This document shows, in pieces, positions 1 to 9,849 of a stretch of DNA of 40,256 nucleotides. The stretch's first letter is position 1. Each line of letters begins with the position of its first letter. The stretch lies in contig NZ_JANUYA010000008.1 of assembly GCF_024834065.1 (NCBI RefSeq), positions 1 to 40,256 on the forward strand, in the 5' to 3' direction. The notes under the pieces are model-generated. The model made no database searches. It was given only the letters and a program-made list of their open reading frames with translations, and was not told where the DNA came from. The DNA comes from Mycoplasma sp. CSL7475-4. Lineage in GTDB: Bacteria > Bacillota_I > Bacilli_A > Mycoplasmatales > Metamycoplasmataceae. The translations under genes were made by a program, and so were the position numbers.

Positions 1-2032
1 CATTGGCAAAATAAACTTTTTCGATTGTTAAATTATTGGCAAAAACATCGAAATATAGGTGATTATCTTGGTTATCGATGTTCGCCAAAATGTTATATAA
101 ATCGGTTTTAATATCTTTGAAAGTAGTTATTGCTTCTTGGTAAAGTTCATATTTATCTAACATTTTGATTTGTGAAATGTTATCAAAAAAGAAATTATCA
201 AATTCGTCTGCTAGATTTTCAATTCTAATATTTTTTATATCGTTAAAATTGCCTAATTTTTGTCTTAAAAATTCTTTTAGTTTTTTAACAACATTGCTGT
301 ATTTTTCTAAATAGGCTTGTGTATCAGGATGGTCTAATATTGTTTGGTAAATATTTTCCTTGTCTTTAAACTCTGAGTATTTAGCATCAAGCGGTTTTAA
401 TAATATTTCTTTGATATTTGGCATTGAAGCTCAAAAATCACTAAAATTATCTAATTCAGTATTAGGAATTCCACCGTGTAAAGAAGCATATAAATCGTGA
501 AAATCGTCTTTTTCAAATGAGTCAATATAACGTGAAATATTCAAGTTGAAATCGTTCTCTTTGATCTCTTCAAAACTTGCTATTTTTGAGAATTTTGCAA
601 TATCTTTTTTGTCAATGTAAGCATCTACGATTTTACGTATATGTGATACTTCCATTCTGTTAGTCGAAGAATATTTGGTAAATAATTTAGAACCGTCAAT
701 AAATTGAATATCACGGTTTTTACGGTTTTTACGCAATACCATAATTATTGTTGCAATACCAGTTCTAAAAAAGATTCCAGCTGGTAAACCAATAATGGTA
801 TCGATATAGCCGTTTTCGATTAGTTTTCTACGAATTTTACCTTCGTTACCACCCCTAAATAAAACTCCGTGTGGTAAAACAACTGTCATTATTCCTTCAC
901 GTTCTAGGTGATGTAAGCTGTGTAGCACAAAAGCATAATCGGCTTTTGACTTAGGTGCTAAACCATATTCAATAAATCTTGGGTCACCTTCAGCTTCTTC
1001 AGGTTCTCAAGATATTGAGTAAGGAGGATTGGCAACAACAGCATCAACTATTTTCAATTTGTAAGAAGATTCGTCATTGTTTTTAATAAAGAACGGTCAG
1101 TCTTTTTTTAATGTATTAGCATTTCGTACGTGTATATCAACAGGGTTGATTCCGTGCATAATTAAATTCATTCTTGACATTGTGTAGGTTTCTGGGTTTA
1201 ACTCTTGTGCATAATATGTTACTTTATGTTGAGTTTTTGAGTATTTAGCAAACATATCGCCCAGTCTAATCAACAATGAACCCGACCCTGATGTTGGGTC
1301 ATAAATCGAAATATTTTGACGATGTTTTAAATGACGAGCTACAATTTCAGACATTAATTGTGATACTTCAGAAGGGGTGAAAAATTCCCCACCTTTTTTA
1401 CCAGCTTCACCAGCAAATTGTTCAATCATATACTGATAAATAAAGCCTAAAACGTCAAAATCTTGTCTATCAACAGGAATTTGCTTAATTAAATCCAAAA
1501 TTAAAACTAAATAATTAGTGGCTTCACGAGGTGAGTCTCCTAGCTTATATAAATCTTTAGAATAGGCGTTAAACACACCTTCAAAAAGCGATCTGATTTC
1601 CCCTTTTTCTGATAAATTTTCGTTAAAAGAGTGAATTGCTTCGGTAATTGCTTCAGTATTAAATTTAATGTTATTGTTGGCTCAGTTTTCAAATAAGAAT
1701 TTAGGTTTAATAAAATAACCTAATTCAATTTTTGAAGCTTCAATAATGTCTTCGTAACCTTCTTGGTATAAATCAAAGGTTTTATTTTTACCATCTTCGT
1801 CAAAATTAGATTCATCTAAGGCATTGATATCGTCTAAATTAACTTGTCTATCTTCAACATATTCTTTCAATTGGTTTGATAGAAAAATATATTGTTTTTG
1901 TGATAAAAACTTATAAAAAATTAAGCTTAGGAGAAAGTTTTTGTGCTGCTCTTGAGTGATTTTTCCCCTCGCTGTATTTGCCGATGCTCAAATGATTCTG
2001 GCTAATTCTTCCTTGTTTATTTTATTGTTCAT
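1..2032 (-). CDS. hsdM: Type I restriction-modification methyltransferase subunit HsdM, left copy (3' end outside window)
   Basis: HsdM is the N6-adenine methyltransferase subunit of a type I restriction-modification complex. It works with HsdS (target recognition) and HsdR (cleavage), neither of which is in the window. Reading UGA as Trp gives one open frame of 677 codons from the ATG at 2030-2032 to the window edge. An N-terminal HsdM helical domain is followed by the methyltransferase fold with TPSEVSQLM, the AdoMet-binding motif DPTSGSG (residues about 245-251) and the catalytic NPPY motif (about 335-338). An AGGAG ribosome site lies just upstream of the ATG. The gene is a near-exact inverted duplicate of the copy at 38225-40256, and the visible part looks intact. 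It lies downstream of tpiA in the same direction but behind a terminator, so it probably has its own promoter. Confidence 0.93.
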
Positions 2033-2059
2033 TTTAACTCCTTAAATGTATGTAACTTA

Positions 2060-2065
2060 ATTCTA
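2060..2065 (-). promoter_or_regulatory. Putative -10 element of the left hsdM (TAGAAT)
   Basis: On the minus strand the leader reads TTTGATAGAAT, an extended -10 (TG-A-TAGAAT) ending 27 bases before the ATG. The other copy has TACAAT at the same place. No convincing -35 is visible, and the region where one would lie is outside the inverted repeat. Confidence 0.45.
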
Positions 2066-2142
2066 TCAAAGACAAATTAATTTACTATTATTTGACAACA
2101 TTTATATTAAAAATACAAACGTGTAATAAACTTAATTAAGTG

Positions 2143-2168
2143 CAAAATAAAATAATGCCGGAGCATTA
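2143..2168 (-). terminator. Rho-independent terminator after tpiA
   Basis: On the minus strand TAATGC-TCCG-GCATTA forms a 6-bp stem with a tetraloop followed by TTTTATTTT, a few bases after the tpiA stop. It separates the ligA-tpiA unit from the left hsdM. Confidence 0.6.
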
Positions 2169-2170
2169 AT

Positions 2171-2920
2171 TTATTCAACAGCTATAACTTCTAAAAATGT
2201 GTCAATATCAAGAGTTGCTTTCCCTATTAAGAACCCATTGATTTCTTTAATTTTAGCAAGTTGTTTAATGTTTTTTGCGTTAACCGAACCACCATAAATT
2301 ATGCGTGCTTGTGGAGATGTAATAGAACGGATATAGTCAGCCATTTCGTGTAAAAATTCAGGAGTGGCACTATGTCCTGTACCCATTGCTCAAATTGGCT
2401 CGTAAGAAATAATAACTTTACTAAAATCTAAATCTCTAGATGATTCCATTATTTTTTGTTTAACAACTTCTTTAGATTTTCCTTGTTGATATTCTTCTAA
2501 TGATTCACCAAAACAAATTAGAGGCGTAATTCCGTATTCTAGAGCAGCTTTAGCCTTTAAGTTAACATCACTTGAAGTTTCGTAGTGGTATTTTCTTCTT
2601 TCTGAGTGTCCAACAATAACGTATTTAATGTTAAACTCGCTAAGCATTTCTGCCGAAACATCACCGGTGTAAGCTCCTGCATAAAACGCTGAAACATCCT
2701 GCCCAACTAACAATAATTGTTTTTCTTTATTGAAAGCAACATGTGAAGCAAGATTAATTGGCGGCATAGCGATACCAAATTCATTTGACGCAACTGCGTC
2801 ACGATATTGTTTATCTAATCTTGTTCGCTTCTTAAACTTTTTATTAAATTCAATCAATCATTGAGCACTTTCATCGAATGTTTTATTCATTTTTCAATTT
2901 GCAATAATAATTTTATTCAT
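2171..2920 (-). CDS. tpiA: Triosephosphate isomerase
   Basis: TpiA interconverts dihydroxyacetone phosphate and glyceraldehyde-3-phosphate in cytoplasmic glycolysis. The 249-residue product has the normal family length. It starts with NWKMN (substrate lysine at residue 10), carries the catalytic histidine in VGHSERR (about residue 105), the catalytic glutamate in SYEPIW (about 174) and the flexible-loop WAMGTG signature, and ends with the phosphate-binding GGSVN and GFLIGKA regions. The Trp in NWKMN and the one in EPIW are both UGA. The start was chosen because it supplies the NWKMN motif and has AAGGGG just upstream. It lies 26 bases downstream of ligA in the same direction, so the two are probably co-transcribed from the ligA promoter. 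Confidence 0.97.
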
Positions 2921-2946
2921 TTTTCCCCTTTTATTAGTACATCTAA

Positions 2947-4920
2947 TTATTTTATTAAATTATTGAACATTTCTTCACTTAAAATTTCTATATTAAGCTT
3001 AATTGCTTTATCTTTTTTGCTTCCGGCATCCTCTCCACATAGTAAATATGATGTTTTAGAAGACACTGACGAAGCCACATGACCACCATTTTTTTCAATT
3101 AAATCAACATAGTAATCTCTATTATTTGTCAATTTTCCAGTAATGACAAAGGTTTTATCAATCAATTTTGAGCCTTTTTCAATATTTTTATTACTGTAAG
3201 TGAATATAGAGTCTAAAAATAACATTAATTCTTTATTTCTTTCTTCATAGACATATTCCAATAATGATTCAGATATTTTAGGTCCTATATTTTCAATAAA
3301 TTGAATATTTGCTAAATTTGTGTCATTAATAATTTGTGTAAAATTTCCATATTTTTGCGAAATTAACTTAGCAGCTCTGATTCCAATATGTTTGATTCCT
3401 AAAGCAAAAATAACTTTACTGAAATCGCTGAATTTACTTTTTTCAATATTATTCAGTAAATTTTGTATTTTTAACTCACCATAACGGGGTAATTTTTGCA
3501 TTGCCTCTTGGTGTTTTTGCAATGAGTAAATGTCTTGTATATTTTGTAAAAAACCGTTTTTGTATAAATCTTTAACAGTCGTTAAACCAAGCCCAACTAT
3601 GTTCAATGATTGACGTGATGCAAAATGATAAATACTGTTAACTACTTTTTCTTCGCATTTTTCATTGATACAAAACTGGTCAACATTGCCTTCAATTTCA
3701 ACTAAAGCTTGTTTACATGAAGGACAAAAATTGGCCTTAGCAAACACACCTTGAACATTTTTCTTGAATAAAGCTATTACTTTAGGAATAATTTCTCCGG
3801 CTTTGATAATGGTTACTTCATCGCCAATATTAACATTCATTTCTTTAATAAAATTATAGTTATGCATCGTGGCTTTTTTTACAGTTGTTTGGTTTAAATT
3901 AACAGGTTCAATATGAGCAACATAAGTTATTTTTCCAGTACGGCCAACAGTTGTTGAGATATTCAATATTTTGCTACTTACACTTTCAACTTCGTATTTG
4001 AAGGCGATTGAATGTTTAGGAAATTTAGCAGTCGCACCCAATTTATCCCAAAAGGTTAAATTATTTAATTTAATTACTAACCCGTCAGCATCATAATCCA
4101 ATTTGTTTTTTATCTCAGCAAAAGATTCAATTTCATCTTCTAACTCCTCAACATCAACTAATTTTGATTTAGGATTTACCGGAATATTTAAAGAAGCGAA
4201 AAATTTTAAAGCTTGTTGTTGGCTAAAAATATTGTGTTTTTGGGGTTCTACTAACTCATATATATAGCACTCTAAACCTCTTTGTTTAACGATTTCGGCA
4301 TTTAGTTGACGCAGAGTACCGCTGGCAGCATTACGCGGGTTAGCAAATGTTTTTTCGCCGCTTGCAAGCATTTTATTGTTCAAGTCAGCAAAACTTGACT
4401 TGGTCATGAACACTTCGCCCCGAACTTCAAGATTGTCTGTATAATCAATAATTTTAGGTATTGAGTCAATTTGCATTATATTTTCTGTGACTTCTTCGCC
4501 TTCAATACCATTACCACGAGTCAGTGCCTGAATTAAATAACCATTTTTATAATGAAGCGCTATTGATAAACCATCAATTTTAGGTTCAACACTAAAATTA
4601 ATTTCTTCATCAGGTACCATTTTTTTCAAGTTGTCGATATGTTTGATTATTTCATCGAAATTGTAAGCCTTCGAAAGTGAAAGCATTGGTTTTTGGTGGG
4701 TAACTTTATTGAATTTTGAATTAAAAATATTGTCGCCTTGACCCACTTTATTCGTTGGTGAGTGCGGGTGAATAAATTCAGGATATTGATTCTCTAAGTC
4801 TTCAAGCTCTTTAAGTTTTTTGTCATATTCTAAATCAGAAACACTTGGGTTATTTTCAATAAAATACTCAAAATTTCACTTATTTATCAACTCAGTTAAT
4901 TGCTTTATTTTTTGCTTCAT
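2947..4920 (-). CDS. ligA: NAD-dependent DNA ligase
   Basis: LigA seals nicks in DNA during replication and repair, using NAD+ to form an enzyme-AMP intermediate. The 657-residue protein has the usual family length and order: an N-terminal Ia region, the adenylation domain with the active lysine in KIDG (K114), an OB-fold region, a four-cysteine zinc finger (CPSC then C and C about 20 residues on), helix-hairpin-helix repeats and a C-terminal BRCT domain beginning around KTFVITGKL. The ATG is preceded by GGAGAAG. One Trp in the N-terminal region is UGA. It is the first gene of a ligA-tpiA pair, with a TATAAT box about 30 bases upstream of the start. Confidence 0.97.
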
Positions 4921-4949
4921 ATCTTCTCCGTTTTTCAATTAATACATAC

Positions 4950-4955
4950 ATTATA
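4950..4955 (-). promoter_or_regulatory. Putative -10 (TATAAT) for ligA-tpiA
   Basis: A perfect TATAAT on the minus strand ends about 30 bases before the ligA ATG and lies just beyond the terminator of the upstream ECF unit. No clear -35 is seen, as is common in mycoplasmas. Confidence 0.5.
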
Positions 4956-4957
4956 AT

Positions 4958-4982
4958 AAATAAAAAAACTCTAATGAGTTTT
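4958..4982 (-). terminator. Terminator of the ecfA1-ecfA2-ecfT unit
   Basis: On the minus strand AAAACTC-ATTA-GAGTTTT forms a 7-bp stem with a tetraloop followed by more T residues, just after the ecfT stop codon. Confidence 0.65.
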
Positions 4983-4988
4983 AATAAA

Positions 4989-5879
4989 TTAAATATGGAA
5001 ATTAGTTATTGCGTATCAGTGCGGTAGGGTAAAAACATTATGTTTAATTAGAGCACTTAAAACTATCAATCCTACAACAATACTGAAAACAATAAGATCT
5101 CTTCAGGTTGGGATTAATAAACGATAACGAGTTCTTTTGGCGTATGGGTCATAGCCTCTAGTTTCCATAGCGTTTGATAAATCTTCCGCTTTTGTGAAAG
5201 ATGTCGAGAATAGCGGAATTATTAAAGTGGTAAAAGCCTTTGCTTTATCTTTGATTTTGCCATTAACAAAGTCTACTCCACGACTAGCCTGTGCTTTCAT
5301 TATTCTTTTAGCTTCAATTAATAAAGTTGGTATAAAACGTAGTGCAACCGAAATCATCATTGCTATTATATGCGTTGGAATAAACAATAATTTTAGTGGT
5401 AATAATAAGTCTTCAAGGGCTTTGGTTAATAAAATAGGTTTAGTTGTTGACACGAACAAAGTTGTCACCATTATCATGATGTAAATTCTAAATACTAACG
5501 ATAAAGTTTGAGCAATCACAGCATAACTTAGTGCATATGATTTTGATTTAGTAATGTAGAAAAATACATGCATTGCATTGCGTTGAGCAATTTCTGCCTC
5601 TGTGTTACCATTTGGCACTTTTAAAGTGTAAATGTTAATAAAGAAAACAATAATCCCAACAATTATAGGCATTTTCAGTAACGAAAACACACTTTTAAAA
5701 CTTTTAGTACCTAATAAAAAGGCAATTAATAAAGGTAAGAATAGAAAACCTAATGTTAAAAAATGTGATGCGACAAAAGTTAGAACAATATAAACAATAT
5801 TGATAATTAATTTAACTCTGGGGTCTAGACGATGCACGAATGTATTGTCATAAACATAAGTACCAATAACAGAATTCAT
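4989..5879 (-). CDS. ecfT: ECF transporter transmembrane subunit EcfT
   Basis: EcfT is the membrane scaffold of energy-coupling-factor transporters. It connects the two ATPases to interchangeable substrate-binding S components that import vitamins and other micronutrients. The 296-residue protein begins with the family-typical region ending in HRLDPRVKL, has several hydrophobic membrane segments, and carries the coupling-helix motif of the family (AQASRGVD) plus a second similar one (AMETRGYDPYAKRTRY). A UGA Trp lies about 37 residues before the end; the protein continues through it to a UAA at 4989-4991 after one more hydrophobic helix. The ATG overlaps the ecfA2 stop by one base, so translation is probably coupled. 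No S component is encoded nearby. Confidence 0.92.
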
Positions 5880-6859
5880 TATTTACCTCTCTTCTGTTCT
5901 AATTTTTTGTTCAAAATGTTTGCCAATTCATCAATATTTTTTATATCATTTGGAACTTTCAAACCTCTTTTTTGCAATTTAGTAATAAATTCCAAAATCT
6001 TAGGTGGCTGCATGAAATTTTTGTTTAGAAAATCAGTATCTCTTAGAACATCACAAGTCGGACCATCTTTGATAACTCTTCCCGCTTTCATCAATAAAAC
6101 GCGATTTGTAACCTGTAAAACATTGTCCAGATCGTGGGTTACAATAACAATAGTTTTGCCTAATGCGTTTAATTTGGTAAAAATTTCTAAAATTTCTTGC
6201 ACACCAACAGGATCTAAACCTGCTGTAGGTTCATCAGCAACAATAATGTCAGGTTCAATTGCTAAAATTCCCGCTAAAGCTACACGACGTTTTTGACCAC
6301 CAGATAAACTGAATGGTGATTTAGATAAGAAGCTATCGTCAAGGCCACAAAGATTTAAATATTTGCGAGCTCGTATTTTTGCTTCTTGTTTGTCAACGCC
6401 AAACGAAAGTGGACCAAACATAATATCTTTTTCGATTGTTTCTTCAAATAATTGATATTCGGCAAATTGAAAAGCAATCGCAACTTTTTTTCTAATTTCC
6501 TTCGCTCTTTTAACTTTTTTCAGTCTTTTTTGTTTAAAAATTTGAGTTTTTATACCTTTTTTGAATGATAAATTTTCTACTCAAGATGCTTTTAGTTCAA
6601 TTTCATCGTTAAATTTTTCCACAGCATTAGTACTTTTGCTTTTTCTAGTGTTTTTAAAATTTCAACGAATACTTCCTTTTGTTGGCAGTAACAAAGCATT
6701 TAAATGTTCTACCAATGTACTTTTACCTGAACCAGTTTGACCAATCACCCCAATAAATTCACCTTGCTTAATATTCAAACTTACATCTTTCAGAGAAGTA
6801 AACTCCATTCTGGTACCACGGCTATATGTATGAGATAATCTATTAATTTTTATTTCCAT
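5879..6859 (-). CDS. ecfA2: ECF transporter ATPase EcfA2
   Basis: This is one of the two ATP-hydrolysing subunits that drive ECF vitamin transport at the inner face of the membrane. The 326-residue protein has Walker [10 protein letters not shown] (about 40-48), the Q-loop in [12 protein letters not shown], signature LSGGQKRR (about 185) and Walker [13 protein letters not shown] (about 205). Between Walker A and the Q-loop is a lysine-rich stretch roughly 40 residues longer than in typical EcfA2, which makes the protein longer than usual. The start overlaps the end of ecfA1 by 10 bases, and the stop overlaps the ecfT start by one base. UGA encodes Trp at two places in the extra stretch. Confidence 0.94.
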
Positions 6860-7647
6860 ATTTGCTCCAACAAATCATTTTCATCATAAGTTTCTTCAAT
6901 GCCTTTAAGTTTTTGACTTAATTTGTATATAAAAGGTGAATCAATTTTAGCTATTTCAATGATTTCTTTATTTTTTAATATATCTTTCGGCGACCCTTGT
7001 GCAATGATTTTGCCGCCAGCAAAAACAATGCAATAATCAGCTAAAATCGCTTCATCCATATCGTGGGTGATTGAAATCAATGTTTTTTGGCGTTTTGATT
7101 GAATTTCACGAATCAAATTAAGCACTTGACTTTTACCTAATGGGTCCAACATTGATGTTACCTCATCAAAAATAATAACCTCCGGATCTAATGCTAAAAC
7201 AGAGGCAATAGCAACTCTTTGTTTTTGACCACCAGAAAGTAAGTGTGGTTCTCTAGTTAAAAAATCTTGCATGCCAACTTTTTGAGCTAATTCATTGATA
7301 ATTGGTTTCATTTCTTCTCGAGACAATCTTTTATTTTCTAAACCAAAAGCAATATCATCTTCAACAGAGGCTCCGACAAATTGATTATCAGGGTTTTGGA
7401 AAATTATTCCAATTTGCTTTCTGATTTTGCGCAAAGTATCAGCTGAAATTACGGTTCCGTTAATCTCGATTGAACCACTTTTTGGTTTGTACAATGCGAC
7501 CAATAATTTAGAAAAAGTTGATTTTCCAGACCCGTTGTGACCTAAGATTGCAACATATTTACCGTCTGGTATTTCAAAACTAATTCCATCAATAGCATTT
7601 CTATCTGCATCAGGATATCTAAATACTAAATCTTTTACTTTAATCAT
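6850..7647 (-). CDS. ecfA1: ECF transporter ATPase EcfA1
   Basis: This is the partner ATPase of EcfA2 in the ECF module. The 265-residue protein has Walker [10 protein letters not shown] (36-44), the Q-loop in FQNPDNQF (about 84), signature LSGGQKQR (137 onward) and Walker [13 protein letters not shown] (about 158), all intact. It is the first gene of the three-gene unit ecfA1-ecfA2-ecfT. No Shine-Dalgarno sequence precedes the ATG, and a perfect TATAAT lies only 8 bases upstream, so the message may be leaderless. The start is supported by the usual family N terminus ([12 protein letters not shown]). Confidence 0.95.
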   Translation of the reverse strand: MIKVKDLVFRYPDADRNAIDGISFEIPDGKYVAILGHNGSGKSTFSKLLVALYKPKSGSIEINGTVISADTLRKIRKQIGIIFQNPDNQFVGASVEDDIAFGLENKRLSREEMKPIINELAQKVGMQDFLTREPHLLSGGQKQRVAIASVLALDPEVIIFDEVTSMLDPLGKSQVLNLIREIQSKRQKTLISITHDMDEAILADYCIVFAGGKIIAQGSPKDILKNKEIIEIAKIDSPFIYKLSQKLKGIEETYDENDLLEQIWK

Positions 7648-7655
7648 AATTTAAA

Positions 7656-7661
7656 ATTATA
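7656..7661 (-). promoter_or_regulatory. -10 element directly upstream of ecfA1
   Basis: TATAAT on the minus strand ends 8 bases before the ecfA1 start codon. With a normal 6-8 base spacing the transcript would begin at or next to the AUG. Confidence 0.5.
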
Positions 7662-7727
7662 CACATAATCGGAATTTTCCATATAAGATTAATCAATACG
7701 CAATTTTATGTTGTTCAAAAACTAAAA

Positions 7728-7733
7728 TATAAT
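7728..7733 (+). promoter_or_regulatory. Putative -10 (TATAAT) for tkt
   Basis: A perfect TATAAT lies 28 bases before the tkt ATG in the divergent ecfA1/tkt intergenic region. A weak TTTATG lies 17 bases upstream of it. Confidence 0.45.
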
Positions 7734-7761
7734 ATTATTGTGTTTTATAAAAGAGGATTAT

Positions 7762-9714
7762 ATGCAACAAGACAATAAATTAATAGCTAATATGCGTGGA
7801 TTGATTTTAGATGCCGTGACAAATGCTAAGAGTGGACATAGCGGTATGGCAATTGGTTCAGCAGAAATAATTCAAACTTTATTTAGCAAATATTTAAATT
7901 TCACTAATTTAGAACCTAAGTGATTTAACCGTGACCGCTTTGTTTTATCGGCCGGACATTCGGTTTTATCAATCTATTCAATATTGCATTTTATGGGTGT
8001 TATTGACTTAGAAGATATTAAGAAATTTCGCACAGAAGCTTCAATTACACCAGGTCATCCAGAACACGAAAAATTACAATATCTAGATGCTTCTACCGGT
8101 CCATTAGGACAAGGTGTTGCCATGGGTGTGGGGATGGCAATAGCACAAAAATATTTAGCGAATAAATTCAATAAAAATGAGTTTAAAATGATTGATCATA
8201 AGGTTTATGTATTGACTGGCGATGGTTGTTTGCAAGAAGGGGTCGCATTAGAAGCTTTACAGCTTGCGGGTACAATGCAATTAGATAATTTTATCTTACT
8301 ACACGATGCAAACAATGTTCAATTAGATACACACACAAAAATGGTTAATAACATTGATTTTGAAATGTACTTTAAATCAATGAATTTCAATGTTTTTTCT
8401 ATTGATTCCTCAGTGGAAAATATTGAAAATGTTTTCGAAAAGGTTAAAAACATTTCGGGTCCAACATACATAAAAATTAATACTGAAATAGCCAAATTTA
8501 CACCAGCCCAAAACAATGTTAAAGGACACGCCTCAATTTTCACTGATGAACAAAACAAAGAAATAAAATTGAAAATGAACCTAACAAAAACCGATAAATT
8601 TGTCTATGAGAATGATTCATATAACTATGCACAAAGTTTCTGAGATCAAAAAAATCAAAAATATAATCACTGAAACGAGTTGTTTAAAAAATACGAGCAA
8701 TATTATCCAAACGAAGCAAATGAATTGAAAAAATTAATAAAAAATGATTTTAAATATGATTTAAAAGATATCACTTTCACTAGCAACAATCTTTCAACTA
8801 GAGATTACACGCTACAAATATTGAATCATATAGAAAATAAATACTGAAGTGTGATTGGTGGTTCGGCTGATGTTTCGTCTTCAACAAAGGTTAAATTCAG
8901 TAAAAACATTGACCAAAACGGTCAAAATATACTTTATGGTGTCAGAGAACATGCGATGACGGCAATCAATAATGGTATTAATTTATCTACAAATTTAAAG
9001 ACTTTGTCTTCAACATTTTTAGCATTTAGCGACTATGCAAAAGGTGCTTTAAGACTGGGTGCATATTCAAAAATACCTGCCATAAACATTTACTCACATG
9101 ACTCGTATTTAATAGGTACCGATGGCCCTACACACCAGCCGTTTGAACAATTAGCAATGCTAAGAGCAATGCAAAATATGCTAGTTATTAGACCATGTGA
9201 TCAATTTGAATTACTATCAGCATTTGAGTATGCGTTGAACCAAAAGCAGCAACAAATTTCAATAATAACCACTAGACAAAACATTAAAAGTTATGATATT
9301 TCATTTTTCAACCATAACTTAAAATCAATAAGAATGGTAAAAACATTCGTTAAAGAAAACAATAAAAAGTGAATTAATATTCTCGCTAGTGGGTCAGAAG
9401 TAATGTTAGCTGAAAAGGCAGCACAAAAACTCGTAAATGATTACACAATAAATGTTAATTTGTACTCAGTTCCTGTTTTGCAATGGTTAGTAAACGATGA
9501 AAAGACAATAAAAAACTTTTTAATTGATAAATACCCAATTCTAGCAATCGAAGCTAGCAGTGATTCTATGTGGTATCGATTAGGTAAATACAATAAATTT
9601 GATGCCATTTTGGCAACAAACTTTGGCGAATCAGCAAAAGGCGAAATAGTTTATGCTAAAAATGGTTTTAACATTGAAAACATAATTGAAAAAAGCCGTG
9701 AATTAGTTAAATAA
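7762..9714 (+). CDS. tkt: Transketolase
   Basis: Transketolase moves two-carbon units between sugar phosphates in the non-oxidative pentose phosphate pathway and depends on thiamine diphosphate. The 650-residue protein has the family's length and order: SGHSGMAIG near the N terminus, GPLGQGVAMGVGMA, the TPP/metal motif GDGCLQEG (about 153-160), the pyrimidine-binding domain with GVREHAMTAINNG, the substrate-binding HDSYLIGTDGPTHQP segment, and a C-terminal domain. An earlier in-frame ATG exists at 7738; I chose 7762 because AGAGGA sits at the right distance before it. Several Trp residues are UGA. It is followed by a 135-base gap and secY. Confidence 0.95.
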
Positions 9715-9793
9715 TTAATTAGATTCTAAATTATAATATGAAATCTATAACACATTTATTTATACTTCCGAGTAAGCTCAATAAAAATTGGTG

Positions 9794-9799
9794 TATAAT
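9794..9799 (+). promoter_or_regulatory. Putative -10 (TATAAT) for secY-adk
   Basis: GTGTATAAT lies about 50 bases before the secY ATG in the tkt/secY gap. A second TATAAT at 9732-9737 is closer to the tkt end. Confidence 0.4.
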
Positions 9800-9849
9800 T
9801 AAAAATATTTATTGATCGTTCAATAAAATAAAACCTTAGAAAGGACTAT

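Larger units (their letters stand above)
1..2081. repeat. Left arm of 2.1-kb inverted repeat (hsdM 5' part plus leader)
   Basis: The reverse complement of 38176-40256 matches this arm base for base apart from about 16 substitutions I found by eye, roughly 99% identity, with no indels seen. Mismatches noted (left coordinates): 179, 280, 315, 329, 419, 459, 473, 611, 721, 917, 941, 1601, 1937, 1979, 1982 and 2063. The match stops abruptly inside the hsdM leader, about 50 bases upstream of the start codon. It probably continues beyond the window edge. Confidence 0.95.

Noticed and set aside
9732-9760. A terminator after tkt made from TAGATT and AATCTA
   Set aside because: The stem is 6 bp with a loop of about 20 bases and no T-run, which is too weak to call.
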